From Telmatactis stephensoni (Eukaryota; Cnidaria; Anthozoa; Actiniaria; Isophelliidae), in contig JALIZF010001756.1 in NCBI GenBank assembly GCA_029948255.1, positions 583,001 to 647,000 on the forward strand: 64,000 nt of DNA, given 5' to 3'. Below are positions 27,801 to 36,800 of the stretch, in pieces; the first letter of the stretch is position 1, and every line of letters begins with the position of its first letter. Position numbers and translations under genes: made by a program. The notes beneath the pieces are model-generated. The model searched no databases and was not told the origin of the DNA. It saw only the letters and a program-made list of their open reading frames with translations.

Positions 27801-30800
27801 AATGAAGTATAATCAAACATAAAGTGTTTAAGAATCCCAACTGGCAAGGAGGCAAACCAGTTGGCTATATTACAAGCATGGCCGAGAAACTGAATTTGAA
27901 CTAATCGAAATCGGAACAAATTCAGTCTCAGCTAGTGGCCAGAGCGGGAATCGAACCTGGGACCGCCAGATTGCGAGACCAACGCTCTGACCACTCGGCC
28001 ATGCTGCCTCCTGTAACAAAATGGAATGTAAAATGATTTTCGTTTAATCCCAGTACAATGACCATGGATCAACTTTTAGAGAGTTTAATTGCAAGAGCAA
28101 AGCTTGAGTGTGAAGAGGCACACAGACAACTTCTCTTCGCTATAAATGGTGAGTCACTGCTAGGCTTTTATTTGAGGTGCGGAAATACGCTCACATTGTT
28201 GCGTTACCACTTTGCGCGCAACAAAATTTCTTTGGTGCAAAAAGTAGAACCACTTTCTACTTTTGTAACAAAGAAAGTTTGTTGCGCACTGAGTGTAAAA
28301 CTAGAAACACTTTTCTGCAACTAGCAACTGCAACAACGATGTTGCATGATTCTGTTGCCCGTATTACCGCATTTTTAGATGTGCACATGTTGAAAATAGC
28401 TGTGCTATTGCCATTGTTATCTGTCTTACTCAGTGATTGGCAGCCTCTCATCTCAACGTTTTTGAAAAATTTATTTTGTATCGTACGAGGTAGAAATAGC
28501 AGGTCCAACAAAACACTTAAACTTACAGTACAGATGTTAAGAATTTGCAAGGGGATTTTCTTAAAAAAACTAAGACAAGTCTTCTTGACTAAAAACGTTT
28601 CTTTTGACAGGTTTGGCTGGAGTGCATGCAATCAAGGAAGAGGTACTAACATCTTTTTATCTTTAGTTATTGGATGAAAAACAAATTGAAAAGCCAGCTA
28701 CTTATATGCTCAATATAAATGTTAACTACAATCCCAAATGTTTCATGAAGAAATAGAAAACGCTCACGCGCGTGCAGATTTAAAGCACGCGGGAATTGAT
28801 CAAACACGAGAGATGTGTTAAGAGAAGTACGAGGTGTACCCAAGTGCTTCTGGACGCTTCTCGAGTATTCTGATCAATCACCAAGTGCTATCAATCTGCA
28901 CACAGCACAGCAGGCAAGTTTTCAATTTCTATTCTAAAACACATTGTTTTGGAGCACATTCAGTGTTCATTTACACTGATCAAAAATTCAAAACGTGCGC
29001 GCGCGTGCTGTGTGCATATTAAGTTAGCAGTATACGCGTCTTTCGACCAATGAGAACGCGTGTTATATGATGGTTATTTCATATCAATCTTTTGTTTCTA
29101 GTGGCCAACTGCAGTAGACTTTTATCGCGATGCCATGAATTCGTGGATGGAACACGAAAAGAACTTCAGAACTGATGCACTACAGGTACAAATTATTGTC
29201 CAATTTCGTCCATGGACAGGGGCGAATTTAGGGGAGGGGTGCAGAGGGTGCGCACCCCCTCCTGACGACTTTGGACCCTTTTCTTCCTAAATATCCTCTG
29301 GATGTTTTCCAAAGTCAATGACGCTAGCTGCAGCCCTTCTGAAGAATAGTCCTGGATCTGCCCTTGATGGATGAGTTGTTATACTTCATGCCTGCCTTTC
29401 TTTCAATTGAACAGAAACTCCATACATTGCATAATTTATGTGATATTATATCGAATGGCCATCCTGGTTGCTCAAGAACACTTCGTGATGACCAGTTAAA
29501 ACAAGAGGTAAAAGGCCATGTATGCTTTATATACTAACATAGCAGAGAGTGTGGTGGTTTTGTGACTCTTGCTCTTTCTCATGCTAATTTTTCGTAAACA
29601 TGTTATGGTTAAAAAGGTAAAGCTAAGGTTAAAGGATTTTGTTTTAATGGCAACTATATGGAAGTCAGCTTTCAGAACACACTTAATCATATACGTAACA
29701 AATAGAGTTCCATTTTTCCGTGCATCTGTACTCTAATAGATGTATAGATGACGTCAAAATGTGGCGAGAACAAAAAAATATTCCACGAGACGAAGTCGAT
29801 ATTTCAACCAATCAGAGTGCGCGTAAGATTCAATGACGTCATCTATGCGCGTGTACTGTAATCACACACGGTTCTCGACCAATTAGACCAATCAATTATT
29901 ATATAAGATCCATTTTAATACCAATAATGTTTATAGATTTGGCTCTTTCATCCATAGGCTGATGATCTTATAAAACAATACATGCTGAGACCTAATTCTC
30001 AAGTACAGACTGCTCTAGAGAATTTACTTGAAGCAAACAAGAATACAGTCGAGCTAAAAGCTAAAGTAAGGCAACAGTTAGGCTTTTGATAATAAAACAC
30101 CTTAATTTCATTACCCGTTTAAAGAAAATGTTGACATTGGTCAATATAGCCCAATTTACACGACAACCATTTTATGGCCGAAATACATTTTTGACACGGC
30201 ACCCGTAATTAGAGTGGATTTCGTATGACTTTGAAAAACTACGGCACGGTACGTCACGGCACGGCACGGCCACGGTACGGAACCTCGCCTGCTGATTTCT
30301 TTACAAATTTGCCAAGACATCAGCAGGCGAGGTTCCGTACCTTGGCCGTGCCGTGCCGTGACCGTGCCGTAGTTTTTCAAAGTCATACGAAATCCACTCT
30401 ATCATCGTGTGAACTGAAAGATTGTTGGTCTGATAGGGGTGTTTTACCCAAAATAATCGGTCTGCTGCCAAGATTTAGGGGTACCGTGCAATAAAAAGGT
30501 TGTTGTGTAAATCGAGCTCTATATGAAAGGGGCGATCTGAGTAGAAACGGATTTTTTTGTTGCTTTTGTGTTTTCTGGAACTTGTTTCTTTTGGTAGCGA
30601 AAGCGAAAAATTTGGGAAATATATGTTTCCATATGGCGCGGAAAAACACGGAAAGATTGTTTTGTTTGAGATGTTTCTCCTGTGGCTAATGCTCCGTCTA
30701 CACGGAAACTTTTCCGTTGTGAGCGACTGATTGTAAAGTTCGTCTACACGATCCGTTTTACGTAATTGTAAGGGACTGATTGTAAAGTTCGTCTACACGA

Positions 30801-33800
30801 TCGTTTTCACTTCGTCCACACGAGAACGTGGAAAACGCTGTGAAAACGGCGTCATAGATCCTGGGCACTAATGAACATGCGCAATCGTTTTTTATCCTAC
30901 TTAAAAAGGACTGGAAATGAGTCACGTGATTCGGCGTTTTCGATAAGCGTTTACTGTCCACACGCAAACGATAGATGAGCGTTTTCGAAAATAGGCATTT
31001 ACAATGAAAACGATCACCCATTTCGTGTGGACGGGACGTAAACGTTAGAATAAAATAAACGTTTACAACCGATACGTTTCTGTGAGAACGGGGCCGAAAC
31101 TGGCAAAACATGCGTGCGCTAATGATTCCTCCAGTAACGTTTTTGTTTCACTCACCCTTATCTAATAATGTTTATATTATAATTATTTTGTGGTATTAAC
31201 TGTGTTGTTTTACTAAGGTCGATGTAACAATCTCTCCTTGGTGGCTGCTTGCTATTGACTGTATTCATTCCAAAGGTCTTGATACTGAGTTGATTAGCCG
31301 TGTGCGCGATGAACTCTCATCAATGGACAGTAGCTCCAACATTCTTGATAGGTTTGTACGCATGGAATTTCACAGTGTTATGATATTGCTATAGTGTATA
31401 TGAAATTGTATATTCCTACTTTGCTAGTGTACTTTAATATCAATCTGTTATGTTTTGTTTTATCTAGTTTTACCGATTGGAGGGGTCTAGAATATGTCGT
31501 AACGACAAAATTAGGACTAATAGAGGTGTGTGTTCATACGCAGTTTGTTTTGTTGTTGTTTCGCTCTGCGCTGCTTTTCGTATTATTGTTGCTGGTGGTG
31601 GTGTTAGTGGAAGTGGTGGTGGTGGTTAGTAGTGGTGGTAGTTGTGGTGGTGGTTATTGGTGGTGGTGTGGTGTAGTGGTGGTGGTGGTAGTTGTGGTTA
31701 GTGGTGGAGGTGGTGGTAGTGGTGGTGATAGTAGTTGTTGGTAGTTGTAGTGGTTAGTGTTGTTGTTGGTGGTTGTGTTAGGGATGGTTAGTGTTAGTGT
31801 TGTTTTTGGTGGTAGAGTTGGTGGCGGTGGTGTTAATGGTGGTGGTGTTAGTGGCGGTATTGATGGTGGTGGTGGTGATAGTGTTGTTGTTTTGTTCAAG
31901 GAAGCATCACATGAATGTTCTCATAATCTTTATAATATTTTAAAAACCAGTCAACCCGTGAAAACTTAGTGCAAGCACTGGACAAACTGCGTGCTGACCC
32001 AAGTCCAGGCATGGTTCATCTAACAGCTCTTTGCTGCTTACGATCAAGGCCAAGGAAGGAAAAGCAGTCTAACAGGTTTCTATTTGATTGTACTTTATTT
32101 GTGTTGTACTTCATTCATTCAGGTCGGTCGAATTCTATTTATTTATTTTACATTTCGACCAATCAAAGCGCACGTAAAATCCAATGACGTCATTTATGCG
32201 TGTGTACTGTAATCACACACGGTTCTCGATCAATCAGAGCGCGCATAATATACAAATTATTATATAATTAATTTTTATTCGATTAGGTGCCAGTTTTGTG
32301 AAGTGGATGACATTTTTACTGAGTATGAGTCAAGGTTATTTGGTCATCAAGGAATGAAAGGAGTTGCTGAAGACAGGTAATATATATATAGATTTCGTAT
32401 GAGTGTGAAACAGAACGCGCCGTGCCGTGACCGTGTCAGTGCTGTGTTGTCCAAAAAACATGCGTAACCGTATCCGTAACCGTTCCGTGACCAGCGTGCG
32501 GTGCCATTTTCACAGCCATACAAAATCTGTTCTAATGGTTACAATTACTTTAATCCAACATGAGAAGCCATGTGCACTACATCTGCCATTCTTATTACCT
32601 ACAATGAAACCTCCTTTAACGAGCACCTCCCGTAATGGACACACCCATAAATGGACACAACACCCCCGTCCCGTATTTTCTTCTTCTACATACTACATTT
32701 TGAATTTCCCACAAGCAGAAACCTCTCATAGGTAGAGAATCACACTTTCTCAGGTTCTGTAGAGGCTAAAATAAACGGACACCTCCCATAAGTAGACACC
32801 TCCATAAGTGAACACCTCCCATAAGCAGACACCTCCCATAAGCAGACACCTCCATAAGTGAACACCTCCCATAAGCAGACACCTCCCATAAACAGACACC
32901 TCCCATAAGCAGACACCTCCCATAAACAGACATCTCCCATAAGTAGACACCTCCCATAAGTAGACACCTCCCATAAGTAGACACCTCCCATAAACAGACA
33001 CTAACTCTTGGTCTCGAGAGTGTTCGCAGATTAGAGTTTTATCTGTAATAAATTTGACTTTTTATTTATTCCCAAAGTGATGCAGCTACAGCAGACTGGC
33101 ATCGCTATGGCAACACTGGTGGTCTTCGTGCTGAAACCGAAGCTGAAAAAGTCCTGAAAATTCTCCTTTCTTTTGTCAAATATCAGCGTAAGTACAAATG
33201 AAAGAAAAGGAGTTCGAATAGGCCACGTTCGAGATATCAAGATTCCTAGCATGATAGCAAGGCTCACAGGAGTAAACTGCCGAAATACTGACCACCTAGC
33301 AAAAAGAAAATAAGGGTATACGATATTGTAAATTATGTAGAAATTAGTAGAAACTTGTTTTCTGACCTGAAACCACAAATAATGTGTCATTGGATCAAAA
33401 GGTCATTAATTAATAATTAGAATAAAAAGCAACACATTATTCGTGATTTTAGGTCAGAAAACAAGTTTCTACTAATTTCTACATATTTTCCAATATCGTA
33501 TACACTTATTCTCTTTCTGCTAGGTGGTTGTTTCGGCAGTTTACTCCTGTGAGCCTCGCTATCATGCTAGGAATCTTGATATCTCGAACGTGGCCTATTT
33601 GCTCCCTTGTCCTCCCTCTGTCCGTCAGTGTCTTGTTTGATGGAGCTAAAGCTATTAGAAAGATTCACTTGGGATGGAGATTGGGGGACTGTCACATAGA
33701 AGGCCGGCCATTAACCAACTAGGCCAAACAGATCACTCCTTTATAGAGGGTAATTGGGCATTACTTGTAATTAATAGCATGTATCGTACATTGGTTAGGT

Positions 33801-36800
33801 CTTGTGCCTGAATTGTATCAAGGTGCTCGCGATCATCTGGCTCTAATAGAAGCATGGAAAAGGGAGTTTAAGGTACATAACTATTTTTACTTTAGTACAG
33901 TAGACATCATTAAAGAACAGGTAGGGGCTGGTAAGAACACGAGGGAAGTGTTAGGAGAAGTACGACGTATAGCCAATGAGAGTACCTGTTATATCCTGAT
34001 TATTTGATGATTTCCTCGTGCGTCCTTTGGCCAATCAGAATAGGCGTTGTGTTAAAGGTATTTGATAATTTATTATAGAGCATGCTCCTGATGTGTCCTT
34101 TGTCCAATTAGAATACGGGTTATATTATAGGTATTTGATAATCTCTTATAGAGCACGCTCTACATGCGTCCTTTGGCCAATCAGAGTACGCATTATGTCA
34201 TAGGTATTTGATAATTTCTTATAGAGCACGAACCACGTGAGACCTTTGACCAATCAGAGTACGCGTTATGTTCTAGTTTTCATTAATTTCTTATAGAACA
34301 CATTCTACACACGTCCTTTGACCAATTAGAATACATGTTATGTTATAGGTATTTGATCATTGCTTATAGAGCACCCTCAACTTGTGTCCTTTGGCCAATC
34401 AGAGTACGCGTTATGTTCTAGTTATTCAATAGTCTCTTATAGAGCACGCTCTACACGCGTCCTTTGACCAATCAGAATACATTTTATGTCAATAGTTATT
34501 TTATTATTTGTTGTAATAGTGTCTTCGTGGTGCCTGGTTTGCGCTGAGAGAAAGAGTATCATCACTGGATGAATTAGAGATGTGTACAACAAGACTTCGT
34601 ATGGCTTTTCCTGGTGAACAAGTCAATGATGACGACAGGCACATTATACCACAAGGCCAGGTTTGTCATTTACTAATACAATCTAACCTCCTCTAACCTC
34701 TAGTAAGCGACCATCCTCGGGGAACGTGGGCATCGGGAGGGGGAGGGGGGGGGGGGGTGGAAGGGAAGACGCCCTGGCCCCAGAGGGTGGCAGGCGACCA
34801 CGTCTCCACAGAGACAAGTTTTCTAAAATACCAAAACTGAGTTTCCCATTCAAATCACCGTAGCTCACAATTCCATAGGAACCACACATAGGCGACCACC
34901 TCTCTTAAGTGAACACCTAGACTTGCAATCTTAGACTTGCACCTAGACTTGCAATCTTGGGTGTTCGCTTACGGAAGGTTTTTCTGTAAGAGTGCGTTCG
35001 ATTGACCGTATTCCAGAATGAAAATACACGGAATAATATAACATTCATAAATCGCTGCAGAGTGTTAATTTTCCACACATTAAATTGAAAAGACTTCTTC
35101 CTTTATTCTAAAAAATGTTACAAGAAGCAATTTTTAATTCTTACTTTGCTGAAACTGGCGATTTGAAGTGACTATTCCGTGTATGCCTATTCCATGTATT
35201 CCTATTCCATCTATTCCTATTCCGCAATAGGATCAATGGAATGCGTCCTAAATCATATCCATTATGTGAAGTATTGTTATTTCTCTTGTCTCTGTTTCCT
35301 ATAGGTTGATCAACAAAAGCTTAAGTTTTCTTCAGATCGAATTGTTGCTCAAACTGAACTAAGAAAGCGTCTTGGCCAATACCTGTATCTGACGAACCTC
35401 TCAAAGGTAGTTACTTATTATTCAATCTCTAGAGGAGTTATGGCTTGACGGTGAAAACGGCTCGGGGCGCCCATCATTCACAATACGAGCGGCGCGTCTC
35501 GTTTTACACTCATACGCAAACTGATGTAGAAGCCAAGAAAAAGTAATACGTGTTTGTACAGTGAATTTTGAGTTCAAGTAACAAGACATTATATAGCGTT
35601 CACTCGGGCTTCCTCTCGCTCGGGCTACGAGGAAGCCCGAGTAATATAGCTTGCAAAAATAGGTGAGGACCGCAACACAGATCTAGACTCGGACTACCAT
35701 ATGTGGCCCGAGTAATAATTTCAATTACTTTCCTTTCAGTCTCAGAAGTTTAATGGCGGTGAAAACCCAGACCCATGTCCTGTGTGCACAAAACCTTTAG
35801 GGAAAGAGGCAAGTTTCAAGGGTTATGCACTCATAATATCGTTAAATGTTGTTGATATAAATGATATAATTAAATTTTTTATTCGTGGATTCCATTTTTC
35901 CGTGCGTTTGTACTGTAATAGATGAGCAGATGACGTCAAAAACATTCGTCTAAGTATTTCAACCAATCCGGGCACGCGCAATGTTCTGTGACATCATCCC
36001 CTCTGTACTTTATTAACACATGGCTCTCGACCAATCAGAGCGCGTAATATACCAATTATTCTATACACTTTTGCACTGCTACTGCTGTCAGTGTATATGG
36101 GTATTACTTCAGCTATCATACTCTAAAGTGTTGTTAAATCTAAATCAAAGACTAACTGTTTCTAGTGGAGTGTATATTCCTGTGGACACTGCTACTGCTG
36201 TCAGTGTATATGGGTATTACTTAAGCTACCATACTCTAAAATGTCCTTAATCTAAATCAAAGACTAACTGTTTCTAGTGGAGTGTATATTCCTGTGGACA
36301 CTGCTATTGTTGTCAATGTGTATGGGTCCTACTACGTCAAGCTGGCATTGGACCAAGAAACAGAGATGTGCATATTAAGTGTCCTGTCTGTAGAACTCCT
36401 ACCTTGGCCCGTGAGATTTCTTATGTTTGTACAGCAAAGGAAAGAAGTTCTGACGATAAAGGTGTTTCTGTTAAGGTAATCAAAATCTGTAAGGGGGTGT
36501 TTACATGGCACTAGGATCATCCTAGCAGGCGAATCCGATTCTACCTGTTATACATTTACTGCATTCTGTTTACATGGAAATTTGTGTCTTCGCTTCGGGT
36601 ACTAGGATCATACTAAAAAGAATGCAGTAAATGTATAGCAGGTAGGATGATTTGCCTGCTAGGATGATTCTAGTGCCAGGATGATTCTAGTGCCATGTGA
36701 ACACCCCCTAAATAAACACACGAACACACAGCGCGACTTTTGTTGCCACGTCGCACGTGGTTCTGCTCCACTAACCCTTGCGACATCGCGTAAGAGAAGT

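Noticed and set aside
32740..33002. Trp/Tyr/Gly-rich repeat protein on the minus strand
   Set aside because: It is the reverse reading of the 20-bp ACACCTCCCATAAG minisatellite, open in all three frames.
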